DNA of 64,000 nucleotides, from NCBI GenBank assembly GCA_021464245.1, contig JADCRB010000055.1, positions 1,394,487 to 1,458,486 on the forward strand, in the 5' to 3' direction. The first letter of the stretch is position 1. Every line of letters starts with the position of its first letter. The stretch is from Carallia brachiata. Lineage: Eukaryota; Streptophyta; Magnoliopsida; Malpighiales; Rhizophoraceae. Below, in pieces: positions 12,876-24,403 of the stretch. A model generated the notes under the pieces. The model did not search any database and was not told the origin of the DNA. It worked only from the letters and a program-made list of their open reading frames with translations. The position numbers were made by a program, and so were the translations under genes.

Positions 12876-14011
12876 ATTTGCAGCCGATATATTAATTCAT
12901 ATCCATTGACTTGCCGTGGTATCAATAAGTAGCATACATGGAGCTAAATTAATGTGTTGTAGTATATATGATTAAATTATAATATTTTTATTTATCAATA
13001 GTTAACCAAGCTCGTTAGTTCGAGTGGTGAGAAGCTCGGTTCTTCTTAAATAAATTCTTAAAGTTGAGTCTTGTGAATAGAGCAGATGGATGCTGAGAGG
13101 GTTTTGCACCCCTTGTGGGTCCACCTGAACTTGACCTAGATTAATTAGGGTTTAGTAGTTTTGGGACTTTGGATATTAATGGTCCAAGACAAAAAAAAAA
13201 AAAAAAGTTATTTTTGTCTTAAAAAATTGTGGAAATTGGGGTGTTGCTTCTTATGTTTTCTCTCTGCCCTAAAATATGGTAATCCTCAAATATAAGTTTA
13301 AGTTATATTGGTTTCCTTCCATCAAAAAAAAAAAAAAAGTTATACTGGTTTCCGCTAAATATAAATTTTAAATTTATCAAATACTAATAAATATGTATAT
13401 ATATTTGTTGGACTCTAGACATAATTTCACAAATTTACAACAAAAGATTATAATTATACAATGTGTAAGTTCATGTTTATATTTTGTCCATATACACCTT
13501 CGCTCATGGAATACTTTCTAAAAAAGAATATATTTTGAGAATTGGATTTACCCAATTGGATAGAGTTGTAAACTTTTTAAAAGTGGTAGAGTTTCAAATA
13601 GAAGTTATGAGTTTCTTTCAAGTGGTGAGAATTTGAGTTTCCACCACTTCTGACCCTCGCTTCTTCCTTTCAGGATTTGACCCTTCTTATTAAGACAAAA
13701 GGAAAAAGAACATATTTCAGAGGCCAATTTACATACCCACTTACAATTTACATGAAAATTAACCTGATAAAGCCGATCATTAATTCAAATAAAATTGCCC
13801 CTTGCAACAATGATTTTGAATTAACTGAACGGCAAACCAAAAGCCACCGCATGAACAAGGAATCCTTATCCAACAAAAGCCACAGAGTACTCCAATTCGA
13901 AGCCACGTAACACCTGAACAAAAATCCTTAAGCATTTTCTACCGATCCCTCATTTTGTTTCTCCCAATTATTATTTACTTATTTTTGCAATATTTTTTGC
14001 TAAAGATCAGG
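12876..14011. other. Intergenic region between the two orphan genes
   Basis: It holds a SINE-like repeat (13005-13206), a second poly(A) run at about 13324-13338, and unremarkable AT-rich DNA. An open frame at 13677-13910 has no recognisable content. Confidence 0.5.
13005..13206 (+). mobile_element. SINE-like retroelement with poly(A) tail
   Basis: The left end has a tRNA-like A box (ttagttcgagtggtgagaag at about 13015-13034), followed about 30 bases on by a degenerate B box (aaagttgagtcttgtg). It ends in an A16 tail at 13191-13206. A short possible target duplication (agtta) flanks it. Layout and length of about 200 bases fit plant tRNA-derived SINEs. Confidence 0.5.
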
Positions 14012-14332
14012 ATGGACGGTGGTGCGTTGCGACCCATGAACCAGCTATTTTCTTTGTATTACAACAATAGACTAGTGTACGCTGCTAATCTTATGCTGGA
14101 TATTAGCAGTAATGCCACCGATGGGGAGCCTGATCCGTCTTCTTCTTTGCGAGACTTGTTTGGTTTGCCAGAGTCGGTAGGAAGCGAAGCAGAAATGAGT
14201 CTGCCGAGGAAGGACAAGGGGCTGGCCTGCGTTTGCCAAATGCCTTTTATTTTTGAAGATTTTCCATGGCTAGTTAGTAGCCTTGTATTTTTGAAGATTG
14301 TGCCTGGGGATGCTATTTGCACGAAAAAATAG
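14012..14332 (+). CDS. Orphan small protein, copy B of a tandem pair
   Basis: This is a paralogue of the gene at 12425. It begins MDGGALRPMNQLFSLYYNNR and continues LVYAANLMLDISSNATDGEP, then a segment ending LRDLFGLPESVGSEAEMSLP that aligns with the IFGF... part of copy A. It lacks about 18 residues of the acidic N-terminal insert of copy A. Sequence similarity continues past the place of the proposed copy A intron, but the donor GT is GG here, so the frame runs on to 14332 (106 residues) with an unrelated end. Copy B may therefore be a decaying duplicate. Function unknown. Confidence 0.4.
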   Translation: MDGGALRPMNQLFSLYYNNRLVYAANLMLDISSNATDGEPDPSSSLRDLFGLPESVGSEAEMSLPRKDKGLACVCQMPFIFEDFPWLVSSLVFLKIVPGDAICTKK

Positions 14333-15735
14333 TGTTATACACACAAAAATAGTTGTTCAAAAAAAAAATCAAATATTGTTAAAAAAAATACACACAAAAA
14401 TAGTGACATGGCCTGCTTTTTAACCCATGCTTTTGCGTGTTTTTTTTTTTTTTTAACAGATGTTTTTGCATGTATGAGACTCTTTTTTGGTGCAAATATC
14501 ATTTCCTTTACCATAGCAAGTTTTTTTTAAAAAAAACAAAAAAGAATAAAACTATAGCTAGTTAGTAGTTACAAAGGAGTTAAAAATCTACACTGGGTCT
14601 CTTTTTACCTTTTTAACCCCGGCGCCCCTTTTTCCTCTATTATGTTATGTGACGTTGAGTTTTCCTCTAACATGCATGTGCGTTTTTCAGTTAAGTAGTG
14701 GCATAATACATTAATATGTACCCCAAGGAGCGTGGTGGCACAATAACCATCAACTTCGTGATTATTAGATGTGGGCGGATTAAAATTTGATTATTTGTTC
14801 GCTAATTTTAAATTATAACCTGCCTATCGTGAACGAATTTTTTTTGTGAGCAATGTAGTGCCTTACAATTAATTTATGTAATGTAACTTCACAAGTTCAA
14901 CAAAGCTTATAGTTGTATTTTAAAAAAAAAAAAAAAAAAAAAACACGAAGCTTAAGAGTTGTAAAAGAAATTTTGTAAATATTTTAGATGAGTTCAATTT
15001 ACGTCGTATTCCAGTAATAAAGTTTTGAATGATAATTTTCTTTTGGTTCAGATTTGCAAAAATTTTAGAGTCTAATTATTTGAATATATTTTTTAACATA
15101 ATGAATACACCACTTTGTTTTGAAGGGAATCTCATTGTTCCCCTGAAAACATAGAAGGTGCGTCTCTTCTCTCTCAAAAATACACATTTAAATAACTTTT
15201 TCTAAAATTTTAATAAAAGATAAAAGTAAGAAAGAAAAAGAAATAGAAATCCAGATACAACTTGTTGAATAGCTTTGAATTGCCGATAACAAGGGAAACG
15301 ATATTTCCTAGCCAACTTCGATTTTTGGTTTAAAATACACAACATAAGATATCTTTATTGGCCTATAAATGATAAGAGCCACCGTTAGTGTAAGTCTTTG
15401 TTATACATTGTAAATAAATCTCGTTTAGAACTTATTGGAAGGCCAATAAATTTATAGCATGTTTGGATCCAAAACTCTAAATGATTTTCTTTCCCCTTTT
15501 GTAGATTTTATTTCCTTGGCTTAACTTGACCTTGTTGCCCCCACTCCTCGGCCCAAACAATCAGGGACATATATCAGGGACATATCGATGTGGTGAAGAT
15601 ACACAAGTTTAGTCGTGAAGGCTTGGTTTCCTTTCCTTAGAGTCCTAATATATCCAAAATTCTATGTGTTTGAAACCACTTGACTTGTGGCTAAGGGAGT
15701 TCTTGCTGTAATTGTGGTGGTGGGATTTCAAGGCT
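14333..15735. other. AT-rich intergenic region, no gene seen
   Basis: It contains poly(A)/poly(T) runs (for example 14442-14454 and 14922-14943) and no protein-like frame. I see no element with definable ends. Confidence 0.5.
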
Positions 15736-15987
15736 ATGCATACCCAAATCTCTGCTTCCAGAGACATGTGTCCCTCGTCGCCGTCCTCTTGTCATATGAA
15801 ATGGACGCCGACCCATTATGGGGATGTGTTTTATGGTGCTCATGATATAGATGACAATGCCATGAGAGGTTTAACTAGCGCGGATAACCTTCTTGAGTTG
15901 TACAGAAGGGAAAGAGATATCATGAAGTCATCTAGAGAGACAAAGAAGCAAAGAGATTGTGGATTGCTAGTTGTTTTGACTTCTTGA
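15736..15987 (+). CDS. Hypothetical small protein, doubtful
   Basis: An 83-codon frame begins MHTQISASRDMC and contains an ordered-looking stretch NAMRGLTSADNLLELYRRER followed by a basic segment. I do not recognise it. No introns, promoter or homologue within the window support it. It could be the end of a decayed gene in the PEX11B-TIP5;1 interval. Confidence 0.2.
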   Translation: MHTQISASRDMCPSSPSSCHMKWTPTHYGDVFYGAHDIDDNAMRGLTSADNLLELYRRERDIMKSSRETKKQRDCGLLVVLTS

Positions 15988-17295
15988 GGCTTTTATGTTG
16001 CGGTAGGTAGAGAATTATACAGTCGAAACACGTGAAAAGATGAGAGGGGTGCCAATTTGTTGATGACAGATTCTTCAACCCCCCTTTTGTTTTAATTCAA
16101 ACTTGAATGATTTCGTGCTGTATTCTTGGAGTTATAAATGAGCTATTTCTTTCCCCCTTTTGTTTTAATTTTTCTTGGGAATCTTAAGTTTTGTCCAATT
16201 AACGCCAAGTTTTCTCTGGGAAGAATTAGTTTTTTCCAAAAAGCAATGCCAAAAGTTAAGAGTTGCTTCAATCAAAAAAGAAAGATAAAGAGAGAAAAAC
16301 CAAGAAATTTAGTATGTATCTCATCGTTTTCCTCAATTAACGGAATTAGTTTTACGAATCTCCTTAACTGAAGGTGCTGCCTTTTAGAGAACCTATGACC
16401 TAAAGCTGCTGGTTCATTCCCATTATGTCAAGGAAGAAGTTGAGAGTTCTACTTCTACTTTTTTTTAATTGTAATATGAATTTTGATATGAACAAACTTA
16501 CTGTAAGTATACTCTTAGAAAATTTTCAGTCTAACTTAAATTTTTTTCGTTAGTAAAGAGTTTTATAAGCATGCATAGAAAGTAGGTAGGAGTCAGAAGT
16601 CCTATCTGAAGTGGTGGGGGACACACCCCTGTCACCTGAGCTATTGCACGGCCATTGAGCCAACCTGGACTTTCAGCCTTCAGGTTCTAGGATTTGGCCT
16701 CTCGCGCCCCTCCAGAGGAGTTTGTCTCTGGCGGGTAACCGACTGGAGTGGTTGGCTCCGTATCTGATTGTTTTTGGTTGATGGGAGTCCTCAACCTTGC
16801 CTATTTCATATGGGCCTAACGAACAACCCCAGTCCTTCGGAGTATCCTCCTACTTTCCTTTCTGGATCTCACAGAACTCTGTTGCAGATTTATGGGCTCA
16901 ACACCGTTCGTAGTGCAGTCCAGAGCGGCCTTTGAGTCCATTTCCGAAACTAATTTGTCTGCCACTCGTGTCTGGTGGCACACTTACATGGACCATGAAC
17001 AGCGTTGTTTCAGCAACATGAAAAAACACGACAGCGTTAAAGCTGCGAAGCGCTACAATACAGGCACCACGTAGGCACATGGCGGTTATTTTTTTTTCGT
17101 TTTTTTTGAATTTGAGGCCTTTCTGCCGGGGGTTGCATCCCTCTGCACACATTTATATTACCAACCACATCGTTCCAATCTTTCTCCCGTAAACGCTTCA
17201 AAAGCAAGTTAACCTGTTAGTTATTATAGTCGAAGAATAGATTTTGTGTTCTGTTCTGTGATTAAACTGCCAATTGTTTTGAATTCGAATTTCGT
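15988..17295. other. Region upstream of TIP5;1
   Basis: The TIP5;1 promoter should lie here; a weak TATA-like ttatatta occurs near 17152. At about 16580-16880 there is a GC-richer stretch with tggctcaatggccg in inverse orientation, similar to an A box of tRNA-derived repeats, so part of it may be an old retroelement. Ends could not be defined. Confidence 0.4.
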
Positions 17296-18795
17296 ATGTT
17301 GCTTGGCAAAATGTCACCGTCAGCGCTAAGATCCCGTTTTCAACAATCTGTCACTCGTGATGCTCTGAGATCGTATCTCGCTGAGTTTATCTCCACATTC
17401 CTTTTTGTCTTTGCAGTTGTTGGATCTTCCATGGCTTCTCGTAATTGTCCATCCTTATTTAATGCTAATGTGTATTTTTTTTTGTGGCAGTTAATGTGGG
17501 AGTTCATTGTTTTAAGTTGTTAATTAATTGTGGATGATATATTGATGTTTTGGTTTTGGCATATTTATGGCAGGGAAATTGACGCCTGTCGCGGCGGCGG
17601 ATCCGTCGAGTCTGGTGATCGTGGCTATGGCAAATGCTTTTGCACTCTCGTCGGCCGTGTACATCGCTGCCAGTGCATCCGGCGGGCATGTGAATCCGGC
17701 CGTCACGTTTGGCATGGCCGTTGGAGGTCACATTAGCGTTCCTACCGCGCTGTTTTACTGGATTTGTCAGATGCTGGCCTCTGTCATGGCTTGCCTTTTT
17801 CTGAGAGTGGCCACTGTTTCACAGGTAATTAATTTCTTCCACTGCCAATCACGCGGAAAGTCTTCTTACGATTTATTTTCACTTAAATTGCTGTTAAGAA
17901 ACAAGAGACAATGCTCAGAGCCTCAGACACACTTGCCTTTTCGACAACCCCAAAACATGAACATGTTAATGCTAATAAGCTGCTAATATATATATATATA
18001 TTATTTATTGATTTATTTATTTATTGTTAAGAAGGAATGTAAAACTCGTGATTAATTAGTTACAACATTTAAATGACGGTCTTCAGTAAGTTAAATTTTA
18101 TCTAATAGAAAAATAGTTCTCTTGTCTCTAAAATAATTATCCACTCAGCCACCATTTCTGTTATTAAAAAGAAGAAAAATAGCTTATTTTTTTATGAATT
18201 TTAATTATAGATAATTTTTTAGAATGCAAAATAAAAATAAGAACGGTTGAGCCTTGTTATAACAATAACAAATTTTTTTTAGATTAGAAAATGAGAAGCA
18301 GCATTAATTGGTAGCATTTGAGGGATATGCTGTGTGCTAATGACTAATGTTATTGATATTTTTTTTCGGATTGATTTTTTTGCTTTCAATTTGTGTGCTT
18401 GAAAATTGCAGTTTGTTCCAGTCTACACAATTGCAGATGAAATGACAGGATTTGGCGCCTCTGTGCTAGAAGGTGTGCTAACATTTGGTCTGGTGTACAC
18501 CGTTTATGCTGCTGGGGATCCCAGACGCGGTGCATTGGGAGCCATTGGGCCCCTGGCGGTAGGCTTTATGGCAGGAGCCGGTGTCTTGGCCGCAGGACCT
18601 TTCTCAGGTGGCTCAATGAACCCTGCATGCGCATTTGGGTCCGCAGTCATTGCAGGAAGGTTCAGGAACCAAGCAGTCTACTGGGTCGGACCCTTGGTAG
18701 GAGCCACAGTTGCAGGACTTCTCTATGATAATGTTGTCTACCCTGCTCAAGCGCCTGATTCTATTAGGGGGATGTCAGATGGCGCAGGAATGTAA
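17296..18795 (+). CDS. TIP5-1: Tonoplast intrinsic protein TIP5;1 (aquaporin)
   Basis: This is a six-helix channel of the major intrinsic protein family. Exons are 17296-17440, 17574-17824 and 18412-18795, all in frame, giving 259 residues (Arabidopsis TIP5;1 has about 256). The two pore motifs are NPA at 89-91 ([10 protein letters not shown]) and 202-204 ([10 protein letters not shown]). The residue after the second NPA is Cys205 instead of the Arg of most aquaporins or the Val of TIP1, Gly199 lies just before it, and Asn69 occupies the helix-2 filter position. These residues are the hallmarks of the TIP5 group. In Arabidopsis the protein is expressed in pollen, reported in mitochondria and linked to urea and boron handling. 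It lies between PEX11B and NOA1 as in Arabidopsis, apart from the inserted orphan genes. Confidence 0.96.
17984..18027. repeat. (TA)n and (TTTA)n microsatellite in TIP5;1 intron 2
   Basis: A run of about eight TA units is followed by ttatttattgatttatttatttattg. It is a candidate polymorphic marker. Confidence 0.8.
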
Positions 18796-19588
18796 TTGCT
18801 TTTGTGCTAGATATCATCCTACTTATTTTTCTTGGTAGTTCTCATTCTGTTTAGTCTGATTTATATGGAACCTTTAGAAGCTTGACAACTGTATTTACAA
18901 TTTATAGTTATCCAGTCTTATTTGTTAATTTTATGGAGATCCAAATCTCTATTTACTGAATCTTGAATTTGATGCGTACTCTTTATGTGTTCTCCATATA
19001 TATGATTGATAAGAATTAAGCGTTAAAAAGAAAAAGGAAAGCAACTATAAAGGAAATAAAGGAATAGTGCTTATTTAAAATTTAAACTTTTATAAAATTT
19101 TGTAATTGATTTATAAATTTTTTAATTTTTTCAATTGAATCATTTACATTTTAAAATTCTTTACAATCAAACTCTTTCATTAGTTTAACTGTTAAAAACA
19201 TATTTAATCATTAAGTCAAATATCTTGTAAATTCATTAGGTTTAATAGGTTTTTAACAGTTAAATTAATATAAGAATTGATTGTAAAATATTTTAAAGTA
19301 TAAAATTCAATTAAAATAATTAAATAATTTAAAATTTAATTATAAAAATTTATAAAATTTTAAAATACTTAAAAAAGTGTTATTCCACCAAACAAATATC
19401 AGGCGATTTTCTCTCCGGCCATTTTCCCTTGCGCCATGATAAAATCCTATGGCCATCAGTACTTATCTACAGTGATATTTATACAAGAGGTGTTACATAG
19501 AATAATTGCTCCCCCACCCGCCCCAAAATCCCAAGTCCCTACCCTCTTCTGCCTTCTTCATAACTTAAACCTCGAGCAACGGACGTTA
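18796..19588. other. Intergenic region between TIP5;1 and NOA1
   Basis: It carries the TIP5;1 3' UTR, an AT-rich inverted repeat at 19068-19375 and the NOA1 leader. An upstream in-frame ATG at 19436 could extend NOA1 by 51 codons, but MAPKALSQF at 19589 fits the family start better. Confidence 0.5.
19068..19375. repeat. AT-rich imperfect inverted repeat
   Basis: The arms (about 19068-19205 and 19240-19375) pair imperfectly around taggtttaataggttt. Matching pieces include tttaactgttaaaaac on the left and gtttttaacagttaaa on the right. This stem-loop shape is typical of small non-autonomous DNA elements; no target duplication was found. Confidence 0.5.
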
Positions 19589-22500
19589 ATGGCGCCCAAA
19601 GCCCTCTCCCAATTTCTGTCTTCTCTTCCCTTCCCCCACAGTCTCGCATACTCTAACCCCAAAATTCTTAGAATTTACGTAAAACCCACACCCATCTCTT
19701 GCAAGACCCCGCAATCGGAAACAAAACACAAAAGCAGAGTTTCGGAGACGCAATTCTTGGTGGCCGAACCCGAACCCGATGGAACCGGAGCGGCAGCCCG
19801 GACCCCAGGCGAGGAGTTCCTTGAGCGCCAAAAAGCTTTTGAGGCTGCTAAACTGGTGATGAAAGAGGTTAAGAAGAAAAAGAGGAAAGATAAAGAAAAG
19901 AGTTTGAAGGTGAATAAGGCTGTGGCTTCTTGCTACGGGTGTGGAGCTCCGCTGCAGACTACTGATCAGGATGTTCCGGGTTATGTGGACCCGGATACTT
20001 ACGAATTGGTATATTAAGAACTAAGAAGTTCAATTCTTAAAACTGTACTCTTTTTTCTTTATTTTGTTTTTTTTGTTTTTTTTTTTTGATAAAACGATAA
20101 AGTTTTGATTTTTCGGGTTGCAGAAGAGAAGGCATCACCAGCTTAGGACTGTAATATGTAAAAGATGCAAACTTTTATCTCATGGGCATATGATAACCGC
20201 TGTTGGTGGGAATGGAGGGTATTCCGGCGGGAAGCAGTTCGTTTCCGCGGATGATCTCCGGGAAAAGCTGTCTCACTTGCGATATGAGAAAGCTTTGATC
20301 ATCAAGTTGGTGAGTTGTTCATGAACTTACCACCATTGCTTACTGTAGGGTCGACAATGAGGTTCTTGATAGTGTAATTGATTTATGTCTACTGCATGAT
20401 GATCTGATATAGCACTGATCTTTTGAGGCGGTAGGTTGACATTGTGGACTTCAATGGCAGCTTTTTGGCTCGTATCCGCGATCTTGTAGGTGCAAATCCA
20501 ATAATACTAGTTGTGACAAAGGTAATAATCCATTTGTTGGTGTTTGCAATGATAAGTTTAGATGGTCTTCGCTGAGAAGTTCTCATGGTTGTCATATATT
20601 TACACTGTCAGATTGATTTGCTTCCAAAAGAGACCGATCTTAATTGCATTGGTGATTGGGTTGTAGAGGCCACCACTAAGAAGAAGCTTAAGTGAGTTCT
20701 TGCATTTTGTGTACGCTTTCATTGCTCTGTAGTTATGTGCACTTTCTGAGTTCTTCACTGGAAAAAGTATTCCTGTTGGTAATACCGTTACTTGCTATTG
20801 AGACATTGATGAATTGAGTAAATTAAATTATTATGCTTTGGATAGAAGTGATTATCTTTCAAACTTTTTATGCTTGGATTTTCATGTTAACTGAGATAGG
20901 ATACTCCTTCTGCAGTGTTCTGAGCGTTCATCTGACAAGCTCAAAGTCACTAGTAGGGGTTGTTGGAGTTGCATCAGAAATCCAGAAGGAGAGAAAGGTA
21001 TTAAAGGTTCTCCACAAGTAGACATATGTATGCAATGTGTTGCTGTTGTCTTGAAACTTGCTGATGTAGCTTCGACTTCTGGTGGTTACTGCAATTTTTG
21101 TGCATATTTGTGTTCATGTGAATTGGTTTTGTCTTTACCTTTTGCTTTCTTTCCCTGAACCTTGCACATGCCATATGCTCATGTTGGTTCACATACATAA
21201 CTGCTAATATGCAGCTACGTGTTTTCACCTTATGAATGGTCAGACAAAGCTGTTCCTTTACCACCGTTACACTTCTCTGAACCTGTTATCATAGGACTAG
21301 ACCTAGATTCTGTATGAGAGTGATGTGTTTTCTCTTTATGTTTTCTTCAAATTAAATTCTTACTACCGATTCTTTTCATGCAGGGACGGGATGTTTACAT
21401 TCTGGTAGGTAACACTCCAATTGGAATCTTCTCATTGATCTGAAGATAAGGATTTATTTCTTACACCTAGTTCTCTAGGGATTGCCATGTTTGCTTTATA
21501 GCCATCCTACTAAAATTGTCAAGTGCTAAAATCATGGGGAAAGAAGACTTTATGCTTGATGTGCAGTTGAGCTACCTGTTTCTGATCTCCATTCATAATA
21601 TGTGTCCTTTTCTTCTTGGTGATTACTTTTGGATTGGAGTATAATCTAAGAAGCAAGGCACCATTAAACTGCAGGGAGGACTAATTAGCCTTCTAATGTT
21701 TGGGAACACTTTATATCCTGCATACCTCAGTCAAAAGAACAAAGGAAAAGAAAAAAGGCCTATCCTCTTCCCATCTCCTCTATATCTCTTAGTTAAGATT
21801 TTGCTCCCATAATTCCTGAATTACTTACCTGTGTACAAGTAAAGACCAAAATGTATATTGCATGTTAGTCTTGTTTATTTGATCCCTGTTTTAAATGAGT
21901 TAGATGTCTTTTGATTCAGTTTACCGAATCTTTAAGTTGGATATTTATGAGTTGGCATTGGATATGTAGTCTAAATCCATTATTTTTACAAGTTTGACTT
22001 TATCATTTTTGCAGGGTTCAGCTAATGTTGGGAAATCTGCATTTATTGATGCTTTACTGAGTAAGTCAACTTAATATCCTGATATTAATTGAGCTGAGTG
22101 TAACTCAGTTTTTTAAACCATGTGAAGAGGGATAAGAAGGCATAACGCGGTGTACTTTTTATGGTAACCTGGATGAGAAGAGAAGATGGTTTTCTTCTAA
22201 GTCAAACTTTGCATATTTTTGGGAGACAGATTTAGTTGATTTTCACCTTTCTATTGCTATTAAATGTTGATGGTCTGGATAATGTAAGATCAGAATGACA
22301 CAATTATATCTCTAGGAAAGTTGAACCAATCACATGAAATAAGAGTGAGTCAGTTGGTTGAGAAGCTTATCAATCAAAGTTACCAGCCGGAATATGGTTG
22401 GGATCGAGGGTTTAACTTTTTGGTTAACATGAAATTTACCTTGTTGCTTCCGTTAGTACTCAGCCATGTTGATGTCAATGTCCCCTTTTCTATCCAGTCA

Positions 22501-24403
22501 TGCATTTTGACGATTCAGTCAATTGAAGGCTATGCAACTAGGAAGAAGCATTTTGCTCTCTTTTAGATCTGACCAGATGCAAGAATTTCGACCTTGAAGA
22601 CTCTTGGGGGAATGACTGTGAACCTGACTTTTAACATCTTAGTGCAGCTTCTAGTGTGACCCATTTTCCTTTGCTTAGATAAAGATCTGAATATCGAGAG
22701 AGAAAATATATGTACCACATTAATTTCACTTTGTAATGTGTTTGCTTGTGTTTAACTTTTGGTTTTTCTTAATCCAATGGCAGAGATTATGGAACAACGG
22801 GATCCAGCTGCTGGAGCTGCCAGAAAGTACAAACCAATACAATCTGCTGTTCCTGGAACCACGTTGGGTCCAATTCAGATTAATGCATTCCTTGGAGGGG
22901 GGGTAGGCAGACTTCACAGTGCTAGCACATTGTGTTCAAATAATTATTTTTAGTTTATGAAGTTATCTCTAGACTTCTGAGATAAGAGAAATTCTTTTTT
23001 CCTTTAATATAAGGCCATATTAAAATTTTGCATTACCTTTTTTTGTTTCTGCAGAAATTATTTGACACTCCTGGAGTTCATCTCCACCACAGGCAAACTG
23101 CAGTGGTCCATTCAGAAGATTTACCCATCCTTGCTCCTCGAAGTCGTCTCAGAGGAGTATCTTTTCCAGTATGTGTTCCTTCATATGTTGTCCGAGATAT
23201 TATCTATTCTGAGCTATTAACCAAATTTTTTTCCTACCAAATTAGAATGCTAAGGTGGCTAAGGAGAATGAAGAAATAGACAATTGTGCATTCAATGGGT
23301 TGAATGGATTTTCAATATTTTGGGGAGGGCTTGTCCGGGTTGACCTTTTGAAGGTTTCTACTTTCTTATCTTTTGAGTTTTTGTTGGTCAGTCGATCTGC
23401 ATCTCCATCATTGTGGAGTCAATTTGTTGTAATTCTTGATTCTTTCAGGTTCTCCCAGATACATGTTTGACATTCTATGGTCCCAAAGCTTTGCCAATCC
23501 ACATATTGTCCACTGATAAAGCCGATGAATTTTACGAGGTAGTGCGAAATCTGACAAGGACTGTCACCAGTTTTATAAGTTCCGTTGACACCTTTCGGCT
23601 TTGGCTGTTTTCATTTCATTTGGTGGTCTGACTGGTCTTCAAGTGAGACGTTGTGTTTTATAAATAAATTGTTTGACATAATCAGAATGACACACCGGAC
23701 ACTAATATGTTGCTTGTGTTCCCCCAAGTTATTTGCTTTTCTTTCCTCTTTTTAAAAATTTCTTTCAAGTTCCTTAGCTAATTAGTTGATCAGGTTCTAT
23801 CTATGTCATTTAAAATTTTCATATTCTTGAAGTTTCTTGGCCTTCTTATGTTGCAATTTGTCTTGATGTTAATAGAGAAGCTTTCATGTAATTGTTGCAG
23901 AATGAACTTGGACATCTGTTGACACCTCCAACTGGAAAAGAGAGAACAGAGGGTTGGAAAGGACTTGAAATAAAGCGCGAACTGCAAATAAAATTTGAAG
24001 ATGGAGACAGGTTTATTCTGCGATTATGCCGTTGAAGTATCACTTTATATTATAATGATTGTTGTTATCGCAAGCAATTTTTTTTCTTCATTTAGGAAAG
24101 CTGTGGTTTTACTGTCCAACAAACATGAATGTGCTGGTTTATTTTCTTGGACAGGCCTGCTGCTGATGTAGCTATATCTGGGCTTGGATGGATTGCCGTA
24201 CAACCTGTAAGGAAATCACTCGGAAGCTCTGATCTCGAATTAGAACAATCTGACAAAGAGCTTCTTCTGGCTGTCCATGTCCAAGGCCGGTTGAAATTTT
24301 TGTTCGGCCTCCATTGCCTGTGGGCAAGGCTGGAGCCGGGTGGTATCAGTATAGAGAGTTGACAGAGAAGGAAGAGGAATTAAGACCTAAGTGGTTCTAC
24401 TAG
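19589..24403 (+). CDS. NOA1: NOA1/RIF1 circularly permuted plastid GTPase
   Basis: This YqeH-type GTPase is plastid-targeted and needed for chloroplast ribosome function; it was once described as a nitric oxide synthase. Thirteen exons: 19589-20008, 20124-20309, 20435-20521, 20612-20691, 20916-20997, 21384-21404 (21 bases), 22015-22060, 22784-22902, 23055-23168, 23246-23353, 23449-23538, 23901-24010 and 24155-24403. A Ser/Pro-rich transit peptide is followed by a CxxC...CxxC zinc motif (C115, C118, C152, C155). The GTPase motifs come in permuted order: G4 TKID (about 230-233), then G1 GSANVGKS (293-300) and G3 DTPG (351-354). The last exon loses its frame at about 24282. One more C there would give VPRPVEIFVRPPLPVG and an ending LRPKWFY, as in the family (570 residues). 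As written, translation stops at 24362. Confidence 0.95.

Noticed and set aside
16580..16880. GC-rich stretch as a coding exon upstream of TIP5;1
   Set aside because: No open frame of useful length matches a family; it more likely derives from an old repeat.
19436..19588. Upstream ATG as the NOA1 start
   Set aside because: The extension MIKSYGHQY... does not resemble a transit peptide start, whereas MAPKALSQFLSSLP at 19589 does.
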